Below, one piece after another: positions 1-6,785 of a stretch of DNA of 16,017 nt. The position numbers and the translations under genes are program-made. The notes under the pieces were generated by a model. That model ran no database searches, was not told where the DNA came from, and saw nothing but the letters and a program-made list of their open reading frames with translations. Origin of the DNA: an uncultured Alphaproteobacteria bacterium (GTDB lineage: Bacteria > Pseudomonadota > Alphaproteobacteria > UBA2136 > UBA6156); contig CALFWJ010000054.1 in the NCBI GenBank assembly GCA_937928525.1, positions 1 to 16,017 of the forward strand, given 5' to 3'. Numbering within the stretch: position 1 is the stretch's first letter; each line of letters begins with the position of its first letter.

Positions 1-416
1 GTTATCTTGTTTTGCCCTACCTGAGCTCGCGCCACATTCAAGCGGTTGAGCCCTGTTTGCGGCAAGTTTTTAAACGCAGCTTCAGCCTCGGCATATAAGC
101 CATGGTTTAAATAAATATCGGCGCGGTTATTAAAATCAAAGCTTTGGCGCACGCTGCCATTATTGGCATGGCGCACAATGGTGTTACCAATCGGGCCTAA
201 AGCCTCTAGCTGGCGCAAGCTTTCGGGTTGCGCTTCGGTTTGGAGTGTCTCTTGAGGTGTGGCAACAGGGCGCTCTGGTGCTGGCGCACGCTCCATAAAA
301 CGGGGGAAGGCTGCGCCAGCAAGCGGTAACAGCATGAGGGCACCACTCAAAACCCAAACGGATTTACGTGCATTTTTATTCTTATTCACGGCAGAAACTG
401 CTATATTTTTAATCAT
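1..416 (-). CDS. Exported or membrane-anchored protein with TPR-like repeat, N-terminal part only
   Basis: An open frame starts at the ATG at 416-414 and runs off the left edge after 138 codons. The N-terminus is basic (several Lys and Arg in the first 18 residues) and is followed by a hydrophobic stretch at about residues 19-36, which looks like a signal peptide or signal anchor. A Pro- and Ala-rich linker follows. Near residues 98-130 the pattern NRADIYLNHGLYAEAEAAF resembles one tetratricopeptide-type helix pair. The gene is divergent from the yraN-family gene, with only 22 bases between the two start codons. No clear Shine-Dalgarno precedes the start, so a downstream start is possible. 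The C-terminus is not visible, so no function is assigned; an envelope scaffold or assembly role is only a guess from the anchor plus repeat. Confidence 0.65.
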   Translation of the reverse strand, partial: MIKNIAVSAVNKNKNARKSVWVLSGALMLLPLAGAAFPRFMERAPAPERPVATPQETLQTEAQPESLRQLEALGPIGNTIVRHANNGSVRQSFDFNNRADIYLNHGLYAEAEAAFKNLPQTGLNRLNVARAQVGQNKI

Positions 417-438
417 AGAAGGGAAGTTAAACGAATTC

Positions 439-843
439 ATGCCATTTGCCAACGTAAAAAAACCTAAACCCAACCAAAACCGTGCACCCAAAGCCCTTGC
501 GCTCAAACGCTCTTTTTTAGGCTGGGCTGGCGAAGTTGTGGCCTGCATAGCGCTTATGGCGCGGGGTTATTTACCGCTTAAATGGGGCTATCGTGGCGCC
601 CTTGGCCAAAGCACCGAAATTGACCTCATTGTCCGCCGCGGCGCAACTTTATTACTGGTTGAAGTTAAAACCCGTCGCCGCCAGCGCGATTTATTAACCG
701 CTCTTGGCCATCACCAAATTGAACGACAACAAAAGACGCTCCTGCATTTTCAAACTAAATATCCGACCCAAAATGTGCAGCTCGGAGTGGTTTACATCTG
801 CCCAGAATGGCCATTTGTTCAATTTCGGCTCAATAACGCCTAA
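439..843 (+). CDS. yraN: YraN/UPF0102 family endonuclease-like protein
   Basis: This 134-residue protein has the layout of the UPF0102 family, whose fold is like restriction endonucleases and Holliday-junction resolvases. The N-terminal helix region contains GWAGEVVACIALMARGY. The core STEIDLIVRRGATLLLVEVKTR follows, with Glu, Asp and the E-V-K triad expected of a metal-dependent nuclease site. Length matches the family (about 115-135 residues). The frame is open back to 259, but the upstream part overlaps the divergent gene and lacks family similarity. The ATG at 439 is preceded by a purine-rich AGGGAAG and gives the usual length, so I chose it. The biological role of the family is not settled. 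Confidence 0.85.
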   Translation: MPFANVKKPKPNQNRAPKALALKRSFLGWAGEVVACIALMARGYLPLKWGYRGALGQSTEIDLIVRRGATLLLVEVKTRRRQRDLLTALGHHQIERQQKTLLHFQTKYPTQNVQLGVVYICPEWPFVQFRLNNA

Positions 844-891
844 AATGATGCATTTAAACAGTTTTTTGCGCAAAGTAAGCCGTTTTTAGCC

Positions 892-1962
892 CTATTTAGA
901 GCTGTTTTGCACCGTATTGACCATCGCTGCCACACTCTCTATTGGCGTTGGTGGCGTTATGCCATGACCCAAATTGAAGATAAATCCGGGGCGGCCATTA
1001 ATCATGTCTAAAATCTTTTGTGTTTCGCGTTTTGTAACCTCTGGCCCTGCCAAAAGCACTGCTGGGTCTAGGTTTCCCTGTATCGCCACGTGGGGCATAA
1101 TATGGTCTGCGGCCCAAGCTAAATCTTGCGTATGAGATATCCCCATTCCGTCAAATAATTTTTGCCCACCTTTGGCGCCCACCTTCACTAATTGGGCAAG
1201 ATGGCGGTCACTTACACCCTTGGGGAATAAAATAATAGGCACATTTGGGTGCGCCACTTTTACGCCAGCGCAAATAGCTAATAATGGCTCTTGAACTGCT
1301 TTTTCAAATAAATCAGTAGGCACGCTGTTGGCCCAACTGTCAAAAATTTGCACTACCTCGGCGCCAGCCTCTATTTGCGCATTTAAATATGCAATTGAAC
1401 TGACCACCAACACACTCATTAAGTCATTAAACGCGGCGGGGTCAGCGTAAGCTAATTTTCTTAAATTTGCGGTATCTTTACTGGGTTTATCGTCTAGCAT
1501 ATAGGCCGCAACAGTCCAGGGTGCGCCACAAAAACCAATTAAAGTAGTGTCTGTAAAGTTTTCTGCATTCATGCCTGCTCTTATTTTGGTAACCGCTTCA
1601 AATACGGGTTTTAGAGTTGTAGCAACGCTTGGTATTTTCGTTTTTAAGCGGTCTATATCGGCCACAGATTTAATTTTCTCGAGCTTAGGGCCATCTCCCT
1701 TAACAAACTGAACATCGAGCCCTAAAGCGTCGGGAATTGTAAGAATATCAGCAAAGAGAATAGCCGCATCAAAGTTAAACCGGCGTAATGGCTGTAGTGT
1801 TACCTCACAGGCTTTATTGGGACTATAACAAAACTCAAGAAAATTTGGTGTTTGAGCGCGCAATTCTCGGTATTCTGGTAAATAACGGCCAGCTTGGCGC
1901 ATCATCCAGATTGGAGCGCGGTTGGTTGGTTTAAGAGCTAAAGTGTCAAGAAGTAAAGTCAT
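892..1962 (-). CDS. hemE: Uroporphyrinogen decarboxylase
   Basis: HemE removes four carboxyl groups from uroporphyrinogen III to give coproporphyrinogen III in cytosolic heme synthesis. With the start at 1962 the protein is 356 residues, the family's usual size. Visible signatures are WMMRQAGRYLPEY (residues 19-31, substrate-binding Arg), FADILTIPDALGL (containing the catalytic Asp), GFCGAPWTVAAYM, DSWAN, and a C-terminal NLGHGITPPTP with the conserved His. The frame is open to an ATG at 2010, which would add 16 residues not present in homologues, so that start is less likely. Neither start has a strong Shine-Dalgarno. The gene points away from the AT-rich region with DnaA boxes, the arrangement known at origins of Caulobacter and Rickettsia. 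No clear terminator is visible after the stop. Confidence 0.95.
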   Translation of the reverse strand: MTLLLDTLALKPTNRAPIWMMRQAGRYLPEYRELRAQTPNFLEFCYSPNKACEVTLQPLRRFNFDAAILFADILTIPDALGLDVQFVKGDGPKLEKIKSVADIDRLKTKIPSVATTLKPVFEAVTKIRAGMNAENFTDTTLIGFCGAPWTVAAYMLDDKPSKDTANLRKLAYADPAAFNDLMSVLVVSSIAYLNAQIEAGAEVVQIFDSWANSVPTDLFEKAVQEPLLAICAGVKVAHPNVPIILFPKGVSDRHLAQLVKVGAKGGQKLFDGMGISHTQDLAWAADHIMPHVAIQGNLDPAVLLAGPEVTKRETQKILDMINGRPGFIFNLGHGITPPTPIESVAAMVNTVQNSSK

Positions 1963-2010
1963 GAATTGGTTATAGCAAAATTGGATCGAAAGAAGAATAG
2001 GTTTTTCCAT

Positions 2011-2255
2011 TTAGGTTAATTAATAATAATAAAGATATATAAAGTGTAGTAGTTAGTTGGGCCTGTGAATTAGGAGGATAAGTGGTTTTTTGTTTTTATA
2101 ATCAATAGATTAGAATAGAGAAAAATTGGGGGCAACTCTGTGAGTAAATATAAGGATAAATCTGTGGATAAGTTATGCAAGCAGTTAACAACAGACTTAT
2201 ACACAAATTTTTCCACAACTTAACTCTTTGAAAAATTGTTAACTCTAAGACCTTA
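2011..2255. other. Candidate chromosomal replication origin (oriC)
   Basis: This non-coding stretch beside hemE is strongly AT-rich near 2015-2160 (TTAATTAATAATAATAAAG and neighbours), suitable for strand opening. A cluster of DnaA-box sequences follows at 2139-2217, then two copies of TTAACTCT at 2220-2227 and 2239-2246, 19 bases apart. hemE is a known origin neighbour in alphaproteobacteria. Gene direction also changes here, with hemE leftward and birA rightward. A parA gene and a parS-like site lie about 12 kb away. I searched by eye for CtrA sites (TTAA-N7-TTAA) and found none with exact spacing. dnaA is not in the window, which is normal for this class. Confidence 0.72.
2163..2217. promoter_or_regulatory. 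DnaA-box cluster
   Basis: Three 9-mers fit or nearly fit TTATNCACA. TGTGGATAA at 2163-2171 is the exact complement of TTATCCACA. TTATACACA at 2197-2205 is an exact match on the plus strand. TTTTCCACA at 2209-2217 has one mismatch. A weaker box, TGTGAGTAA (complement TTACTCACA, one mismatch), lies just outside at 2139-2147. Two exact boxes within 45 bases of non-coding DNA next to hemE is the main support for the origin call. Confidence 0.8.
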
Positions 2256-2260
2256 AGCAA

Positions 2261-2308
2261 AAAAAAGCCGCTCAACTATGTTTCAAGTTGAGCGGTTTAA
2301 AGTTTTTT
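2261..2308. terminator. Bidirectional intrinsic terminator without an adjacent protein gene
   Basis: A perfect 10-bp stem, CCGCTCAACT (2268-2277) with AGTTGAGCGG (2286-2295), has an 8-base loop. It is flanked by six A's on the left and by TTTAAAGTTTTTT on the right, so it could end transcripts from either side. No protein gene ends here, which implies a non-coding transcript on at least one strand: the stem-loop array to the right read leftward, or the origin region read rightward. Confidence 0.75.
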
Positions 2309-2310
2309 GA

Positions 2311-2720
2311 TGCAGATGCATCGGTTGATGTGGCTATAATCGGGGAGACATAAGCCACAGGGGTATTACTTTGAAATAACAGAAAAGGTAAATTTTCAAA
2401 GCAAATGAGGGGGTGAACGGAAGAAATAGTTAAAATTTAACTTAATGGGCAAGGTTAAATTTTGGTTGCAGGGGAACAATATTTCTTCCGTTCGCATTCT
2501 GGTAAAACGACACGGCTGCCGATAAATTACCAGAAGATATAAGGGGAGGAGGGCTATTAGCCTTTTAGGTAGCTAATCGTTGAAGTAGCGCTCGACTCCC
2601 CATCCTGCTGCGTTATGAGCGGGTATTATCACCACGCCGGTGCTCATAATGTAGATCGCGCAGGAATAAGATTAAGGTAGAAAAAGGGGGCTAAAGAATT
2701 AATATTTAGCGGTGGTTCTG
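2311..2720 (-). ncRNA. Run of consecutive perfect stem-loops, candidate structured RNA (strand uncertain)
   Basis: This 400-base stretch has no credible ORF but contains one perfect inverted repeat after another: 2329-2335/2353-2359 (7 bp), 2369-2376/2394-2401 (8 bp), 2415-2428/2480-2493 (14 bp) enclosing 2432-2441/2454-2463 (10 bp), 2497-2505/2527-2535 (9 bp), 2543-2548/2596-2601 (6 bp) enclosing 2556-2561/2572-2577, then 2603-2612/2657-2665 (9 bp with one bulged T) enclosing 2613-2620/2642-2649 (8 bp). The arms are local or nested and hardly conflict, as in a folded RNA. The minus strand is preferred because a TTGACG promoter-like sequence lies at 2735-2763 and a terminator with a T run in that direction lies at 2261-2295. 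I looked for RNase P, tmRNA tag, SRP, 6S and common riboswitch signatures and saw none. An origin-associated DNA structure is the alternative. Confidence 0.45.
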
Positions 2721-2744
2721 TATTTCGTTCAGCGGTTGTATAAT
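2716..2744 (+). promoter_or_regulatory. Possible birA promoter
   Basis: A perfect -10 hexamer TATAAT lies at 2739-2744. The -35 position 17 bases upstream (2716-2721, TTCTGT) is poor. Transcription from here would give birA a leader of about 60 bases. It overlaps a promoter-like sequence on the other strand, so the two cannot easily be told apart by eye. Confidence 0.4.
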
Positions 2745-2763
2745 TTTTAGGCAGGTGCGTCAA
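2735..2763 (-). promoter_or_regulatory. Possible leftward promoter for the stem-loop region
   Basis: On the minus strand TTGACG (2758-2763) is followed after 17 bases by TACAAC (2735-2740); TATACA in the same place would leave 15 bases. TTGACG is a common -35 form in alphaproteobacteria. It would send transcription into the stem-loop array and on to the terminator at 2261-2295. Confidence 0.4.
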
Positions 2764-2810
2764 GCATATTTTTGATAAATATTTACATCGTTTAATGTTA
2801 GGCTGCGGTT

Positions 2811-3542
2811 ATGACTCAGAACTATACGGTAACACACCTTAAAACCACCACCAGCACCAATGATGACGCCTTGGCCTTGGGCGCGGACGGGGCGCTACAC
2901 CTGAGCCTAGTGGTAGCGGATGCCATGGCCAGCGGGCGTGGGCGTTTAGGCCGAACATGGCAAGCGCCAGCGGGAAACGTGTACTGGAGTGTTTTGGTGC
3001 GACCAGAGCGGAGCGTAACCGAATGGAGCACCCTTGGGCTTGTAGCAGCTTTGGCCGTGCAGCAGGTGGTAGCTGGATTAGTAAACAATGATGTGCGCGT
3101 AAAATGGCCAAACGATGTGTTGGTGAAAGTCAAAAACAAGTGGCGTAAAATAAGCGGTATATTGGTAGAAACGGCAGGCATTGGCGGAAAAAACCCCTGT
3201 GCGGTGGTGGGTATTGGTATAAATGTGACCGCAGCACCAGCGGCAAAAGAAGCCGTTTTTGCCCCTATCTGCTTGGCTGATTTGGGCGTAGACAGCGATG
3301 TTTCCGCTATTATTAATGCCCTATGCGCAACATTTTTAGCGCGCTATAACGCATGGGAAACACGCGGGTTTTCAGCAGAATTGGCGGCGTATAACAACGT
3401 ATTGTGGCAGCGCGGGGCAGAGGTACGTGTGAGCCTAGATGCAGCGAAAACGCAGGTTAAAACAGGTATAAATGAGGGCGTGCGCTTAGATGGCGCTTTA
3501 ATGGTAGACGATGAAGCCATTTTGGTTGGAGATGTCAGTTAG
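2811..3542 (+). CDS. birA: Biotin--[acetyl-CoA-carboxylase] ligase, class I
   Basis: The enzyme activates biotin with ATP to biotinyl-AMP and transfers it to a lysine of the biotin carboxyl carrier protein, feeding fatty acid synthesis in the cytosol. Signatures are TTTSTNDDA (residues 12-20), the biotinyl-AMP loop SGRGRLGRTW (41-50), KWPNDV (98-103), KISGIL with the catalytic Lys (113-118) and VVGIGINV (132-139). A C-terminal beta domain begins near RGAEVRVSL (201-209). At 243 residues it lacks the N-terminal winged helix of E. coli BirA, so it should act as a ligase and not as a repressor. The ATG at 2811 starts the conserved region directly; the Shine-Dalgarno is weak. Its stop codon overlaps the stop of the convergent gene by 4 bases, with no terminator between. 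Confidence 0.93.
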   Translation: MTQNYTVTHLKTTTSTNDDALALGADGALHLSLVVADAMASGRGRLGRTWQAPAGNVYWSVLVRPERSVTEWSTLGLVAALAVQQVVAGLVNNDVRVKWPNDVLVKVKNKWRKISGILVETAGIGGKNPCAVVGIGINVTAAPAAKEAVFAPICLADLGVDSDVSAIINALCATFLARYNAWETRGFSAELAAYNNVLWQRGAEVRVSLDAAKTQVKTGINEGVRLDGALMVDDEAILVGDVS

Positions 3543-4633
3543 CCTTGAACACCCACCAGTGGTGCGGGGTCAGCAAAGTCAGGTTGTTCAAGCAGCGGTG
3601 TGAGGATTTCTGGCAGTGGGTTTTTGGTGTCGGTTTGTAGATCGGGGTTACCATAATCGAGCCCGGGCATGACCGTGGCAGCCGTGACAGCGGGGAGGCT
3701 GGTGATAAGGTTAAGGGCAATATTTTCGAGTGGGGTGAGGGTGTTGGCCCAGTAAGTATTTTTGGCAGGTTGGAGCCGGGTGAGAAGCTCTTGGCGGAGC
3801 GGACTTGTTTGGGCGTTATCGATGAGCCAAACGGCATCGGGGCTATGAGGTAGGTGCGCAGTGAGGGGCCGCTCGGCGGTGAGGCTGAGGTTCGCGCGGG
3901 AGGCAAGCTCTAGAGCGCTGACTTTGGTTTGGGTGCCGCCCAGCTCTTCGGCGGTGTGGGCGTTATGCCTTAGTGCGCCAAGTTCAAGTAAATTAAGCGG
4001 TGTATTGAGGGTGCGGAGCATGCTGCGTTTGCGGCGGCCATAGGCGGCTTTGGCGCCTGCGTTGGCAGCGTCTATTACTACGGCAAGGTTAAGGTGGTGG
4101 GGCGCGTCTTCTGGTGCGGCTAGCCCTGCGTGGGTGAGGCCATAAAAGTGCATTTTGCCTTGTTTTATGGCTGTTTCGGCGATTGTGAAGGCGGTGAGAA
4201 GTTCATTTTCTGGCGGAACTTCGGCGCTGGTAAAGCTAATGCCGTTAGGGGCGGGCAGGAGGTCGAGTTCGGCCTCTAGTTGATCAGCTGCGCTGAGGGG
4301 ATAATCGTAAATTAATGTGATGGCATCGCGCGGAATTTGGGTGCTGTTAAGGGCTTCGGTGAAGGTTTTGAGCGCGGTAAAATCGGTTATTGAAATAAAC
4401 CAGAGGTTGATGCCGCTATTGATAGCGTCGGCGATGTGCGGGGCTTGGGCTTCGCAAAAGGGGCTAGCGACGCGGCCGGCGATTTTACCCACCGTGCGTC
4501 CAGCCACTAAGCGCCAGGCGTTGGGGCTAAGCTTGGGGTTTTGCCGCCATAAGGTGTCGGCGTAGTTTTTGGTGGGGTCTTGCGTTGCGGCGGCTTCTGG
4601 CGATTTAATTTCTAACATAAAACTTTTTAACAT
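3539..4633 (-). CDS. Degenerate aldo/keto-reductase-like protein, probably not a reductase
   Basis: The 364-residue protein is not an obvious member of any family, but its order of segments follows the aldo/keto-reductase barrel. SGINLWFISITDF (73-85) sits where AKRs have GINFFDTA, IPRDAITLIYDYPLS (100-114) where they have the strand carrying the catalytic Lys, MHFYGLTHAG (161-170) resembles the IRYIGVSN strand, TPLNLLELGAL (211-221) resembles YNPLNR, and SLTAERPLTA (about residues 248-257) resembles AYSPLA. The DTA and YG catalytic elements and the Lys and His of the tetrad are not visible, so it may be a non-catalytic or repurposed barrel. The start at 4633 gives the longest frame; the ATG at 4618 is an alternative, and neither has a clear Shine-Dalgarno. 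It converges on birA with overlapping stop codons. Confidence 0.7.
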   Translation of the reverse strand: MLKSFMLEIKSPEAAATQDPTKNYADTLWRQNPKLSPNAWRLVAGRTVGKIAGRVASPFCEAQAPHIADAINSGINLWFISITDFTALKTFTEALNSTQIPRDAITLIYDYPLSAADQLEAELDLLPAPNGISFTSAEVPPENELLTAFTIAETAIKQGKMHFYGLTHAGLAAPEDAPHHLNLAVVIDAANAGAKAAYGRRKRSMLRTLNTPLNLLELGALRHNAHTAEELGGTQTKVSALELASRANLSLTAERPLTAHLPHSPDAVWLIDNAQTSPLRQELLTRLQPAKNTYWANTLTPLENIALNLITSLPAVTAATVMPGLDYGNPDLQTDTKNPLPEILTPLLEQPDFADPAPLVGVQG

Positions 4634-4646
4634 GAATTGCGGTATG

Positions 4647-4670
4647 AAAAAAGACCCGCGGTTGCGGGCC
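4647..4670 (-). terminator. Terminator of the four-helix membrane protein gene
   Basis: On the minus strand GGCCCGC (4664-4670) pairs with GCGGGTC (4653-4659) around a four-base loop, with one G-T pair, and six T's follow. It lies directly after the stop of the gene ending at 4679 and 14 bases before the next gene on the same strand, so the two are separate units. Confidence 0.8.
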
Positions 4671-4678
4671 CTTTAACA

Positions 4679-5074
4679 TTAAGATTCTTCTGGAAAGCAA
4701 ATAAGGCCAATGCTCACCCATAAGCCAATAGTGGCCGTTAATAAAACGCTGTTGGCGTCTATGTTGAAGTAATGGCGTAACCACTCGACATGCGCGATGC
4801 CATAATTTTGGTCCAGAACATAAGCAATAAGAAGGGTTGTTGAGCAGGTAATAGATGCCGATAATGAGCGTTCATCTACATTTTTGCCAGCTAAGATATC
4901 TTCTCGCGATTGGTATTTTGCAAGCGCAAAGCCAAGCAGGGTAGATATAATAAAAACCCAAAGAGTTAAAATTATTTTATGTACGGCAACAGCAATGACG
5001 GTGACAACAGCAAAGCCTATGAGAATGAGGAGTGTTGCCATGATAGAGATGACAAGGTTTGAAGATTTATCCAT
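4679..5074 (-). CDS. Small integral membrane protein, unknown
   Basis: The 131-residue protein is very hydrophobic, with likely membrane helices at about 8-31, 33-53, 70-88 and 108-127. A charged loop (QSREDILAGKNVDERS, 55-70) separates the second and third, and the protein ends in FPEES. No enzyme motif is visible. The start is supported by AAAGGAT about 7 bases upstream and by a TTGACA promoter at 5116-5143. It has its own terminator, so it is a single-gene unit. I do not recognise the family. Confidence 0.75.
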   Translation of the reverse strand: MDKSSNLVISIMATLLILIGFAVVTVIAVAVHKIILTLWVFIISTLLGFALAKYQSREDILAGKNVDERSLSASITCSTTLLIAYVLDQNYGIAHVEWLRHYFNIDANSVLLTATIGLWVSIGLICFPEES

Positions 5075-5115
5075 AAGATTTATCCTTTAGAAACGTGAGA
5101 GTAAAGATAAAAGCC

Positions 5116-5143
5116 ACCATACCGCATACAGTTTGAATGTCAA
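5116..5143 (-). promoter_or_regulatory. Sigma-70-type promoter for the gene starting at 5074
   Basis: On the minus strand a consensus TTGACA (5138-5143) is followed after 16 bases by TATGGT (5116-5121). It lies about 42 bases before the start codon, in the only gap available to this gene. Confidence 0.6.
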
Positions 5144-5174
5144 GCATAAGCTGCCTTGCGCGCGGTGAGGGCTT

Positions 5175-5939
5175 ATGGCAGAGTGGCTACATAATAATAA
5201 ATTGGAATTCTGCGTGTTGAAAAAAGGACTGTTTTTAGGACTAAGTTTATGGGCGTTGCCGTTGATAACTCAGGCTGAGCTTGATTTAAACAATGAAAAA
5301 ATGAAGGCGGCCTTTGATGTGGCCGTAGAGCGTTACGTACTTGAAAACGGCGAAGTGGTGGCTGAAAGCCTAGAGCGATATGAAAATAAGCTACAAATGA
5401 AGCGCATGCTGAGTATTATTGATAAAGATACGCCTTTAATGGGCGACTTAGATAGCCCAGTGACGGTGATTGAATTTAGTGACTATGAATGTCCATACTG
5501 TAGCTCGGTGCAAAAAAACGTTAGTGTGCTTAAAGAGCGCTATGGCAGCCGGGTGCGGTTTGCTTATAAGCACGCACCCCTTAGTTTTCATGCCAAAGCC
5601 CCCGCTGCCAGCCATGCAGCCATAGCTGCGCAAGAGCAGGGAAAGTTCTGGGAATTTAGTGAGCAGTTGTTTGCCAAACAGCCCGCGCTTGGCAATAAAT
5701 TATACGAGAGCATTGCTAAAGATCTTGATTTAGATATGAAAGCTTTTAACACCTACCGTAACAGTAAGGCAGCCAACGACCGCTTAAACCAAAACTTGCT
5801 CGATGCTGCTGCTATGGGTATGCGCGGAACCCCCTTCTTTTTAATTAATGGCCAAGCCTTAAGTGGCGCACAACCGCTAGACCGATTTGTGGCAGCTATA
5901 GAAACCGCCCTAGATAAAGTGGAAGCAAATGGACAATAA
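5175..5939 (+). CDS. Periplasmic DsbA/Com1-like thiol oxidoreductase
   Basis: This is a DsbA-family thioredoxin-fold protein that would form or repair disulfides in exported proteins. The N-terminus has Lys-Lys (16-17) followed by a hydrophobic core ending in ITQA (31-34), a signal peptide likely cut near residue 34. A helical pre-domain (about 40-85) is followed by the thioredoxin domain, with VIEFSDYECPYCSSVQ giving the active site C106-P-Y-C109 and RGTPFF carrying the cis-Pro P220. The order matches Com1/BdbD-type proteins. The ATG at 5175 follows GTGAGGG closely; GTG at 5214 or TTG at 5217 would give a shorter, more typical signal peptide. The gene overlaps the next by 11 bases, so the two are probably translationally coupled. 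Whether it acts as oxidase or isomerase cannot be read from sequence. Confidence 0.88.
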   Translation: MAEWLHNNKLEFCVLKKGLFLGLSLWALPLITQAELDLNNEKMKAAFDVAVERYVLENGEVVAESLERYENKLQMKRMLSIIDKDTPLMGDLDSPVTVIEFSDYECPYCSSVQKNVSVLKERYGSRVRFAYKHAPLSFHAKAPAASHAAIAAQEQGKFWEFSEQLFAKQPALGNKLYESIAKDLDLDMKAFNTYRNSKAANDRLNQNLLDAAAMGMRGTPFFLINGQALSGAQPLDRFVAAIETALDKVEANGQ

Positions 5940-6744
5940 TACCGAAAACCCCGAACCTATGAAAAACCCTATTATACCCGTTATTGCGCTTTTTGTTCTG
6001 ATTGTGTTGGGCGTGGCTGGTTATCAAGTTTTTAAAATCTTTTTAGTGCGGGATGTGGGTAAAACTATGAACAGCACAGGTAAAATGGCAGATGGCAATA
6101 AAGATAAGGCTGGTGAAGCAGATACAGGAAATGTGTTTAAAGACTTGGCCATTAATCACCCCAAAAATATTGCTAAACGCAGAGGTAAGCAGCAGTTACG
6201 ACAGTCTTACAATGCTGCACCGTATCCGCACAATGTGCAGTTAGGGAATAAGCTCTCTAAAATTCGCCTGACAATTTTCACTGATATTGCTTGTGGCCGT
6301 TGCCGCCAAGAGGTCGCACAAACCTTAAAAAATGTGCCCCTAGAAGATGTACATGTGGTGTTTAAACATGCGCCCACCAGTGAAGACGATATTAGAAGCG
6401 GTATTTTTGAACAAATTGCCCGCCGAGAAGGTGTTTTGCCCGATTTTCAGCGCATTATAAATGCTGCTGGTGGCGATATTGATAATCAAATGCTGTTGCG
6501 CACGCTTTCTAGCCTTGGCGTCAGTTACCGCGAACAACAAGCGATGTTGAAAGACGAACCAGGCAGCATTACCCGCGATTTAGACAAAGACTTAACGCAG
6601 GGCGATCGTGCGGGTATTTCTAAATTACCCACCTTCTTTTTAAACCGCTACCGTATGGGTGCTAAAACTCTACCAGTGGAAAATGTGCGTCAGTACATTG
6701 ACGATATTAAGGCCAGCCGCCCAGTTTATGCGGTAGGGGGTTAA
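5929..6744 (+). CDS. Membrane-anchored DsbA-like thioredoxin-fold protein with CGRC motif
   Basis: The 271-residue protein has an uncleaved-looking anchor at about residues 14-40 (IIPVIALFVLIVLGVAGY), a polar linker, and a thioredoxin-like domain in the second half. IFTDIACGRCRQEV places a C122-G-R-C125 motif after a beta strand. VVFKHAP (143-149) matches the KHAPL segment of its upstream neighbour, and SKLPTFFLN supplies the cis-Pro P234. It therefore looks like a diverged, membrane-tethered partner of the preceding protein, facing the periplasm. The 11-base overlap and the shared terminator after 6744 make a two-gene operon. The unusual CGRC dipeptide suggests a redox potential different from that of the CPYC protein; a donor/acceptor relation is an inference. 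Confidence 0.85.
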   Translation: MDNNTENPEPMKNPIIPVIALFVLIVLGVAGYQVFKIFLVRDVGKTMNSTGKMADGNKDKAGEADTGNVFKDLAINHPKNIAKRRGKQQLRQSYNAAPYPHNVQLGNKLSKIRLTIFTDIACGRCRQEVAQTLKNVPLEDVHVVFKHAPTSEDDIRSGIFEQIARREGVLPDFQRIINAAGGDIDNQMLLRTLSSLGVSYREQQAMLKDEPGSITRDLDKDLTQGDRAGISKLPTFFLNRYRMGAKTLPVENVRQYIDDIKASRPVYAVGG

Positions 6745-6756
6745 TAACCCACAAGC

Positions 6757-6785
6757 AAAAAGCCCCCAGTTGGGGGCTTTTTTTA
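6757..6785. terminator. Bidirectional terminator between the DsbA-like operon and the gene ending at 6783
   Basis: AGCCCCCA (6761-6768) pairs with TGGGGGCT (6771-6778) around a two-base loop, with A's on the left and seven T's on the right. It can end both the rightward operon and the convergent leftward gene, whose stop codon lies in the T run. Confidence 0.9.

Noticed and set aside
259..438. N-terminal extension of the yraN-family gene
   Set aside because: The added 60 residues overlap the divergent membrane-anchored gene and have no family similarity; the ATG at 439 gives the normal length.
1963..2010. Longer hemE start
   Set aside because: Adds 16 residues without similarity to HemE; no better ribosome binding site.
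2560..2650. Short minus-strand frames in the stem-loop region (24 codons and a 12-codon frame ending in Leu-Ala-Thr)
   Set aside because: No ribosome binding site. The second was considered as a tmRNA tag but lacks the Ala-Asn-Asp start and Ala-Ala end.
2311..2720. RNase P RNA, tmRNA, SRP RNA, 6S RNA or cobalamin riboswitch
   Set aside because: None of their conserved core sequences could be found on either strand by eye.
2822..3181. Minus-strand frames inside birA
   Set aside because: Shadow frames of a well-supported gene.
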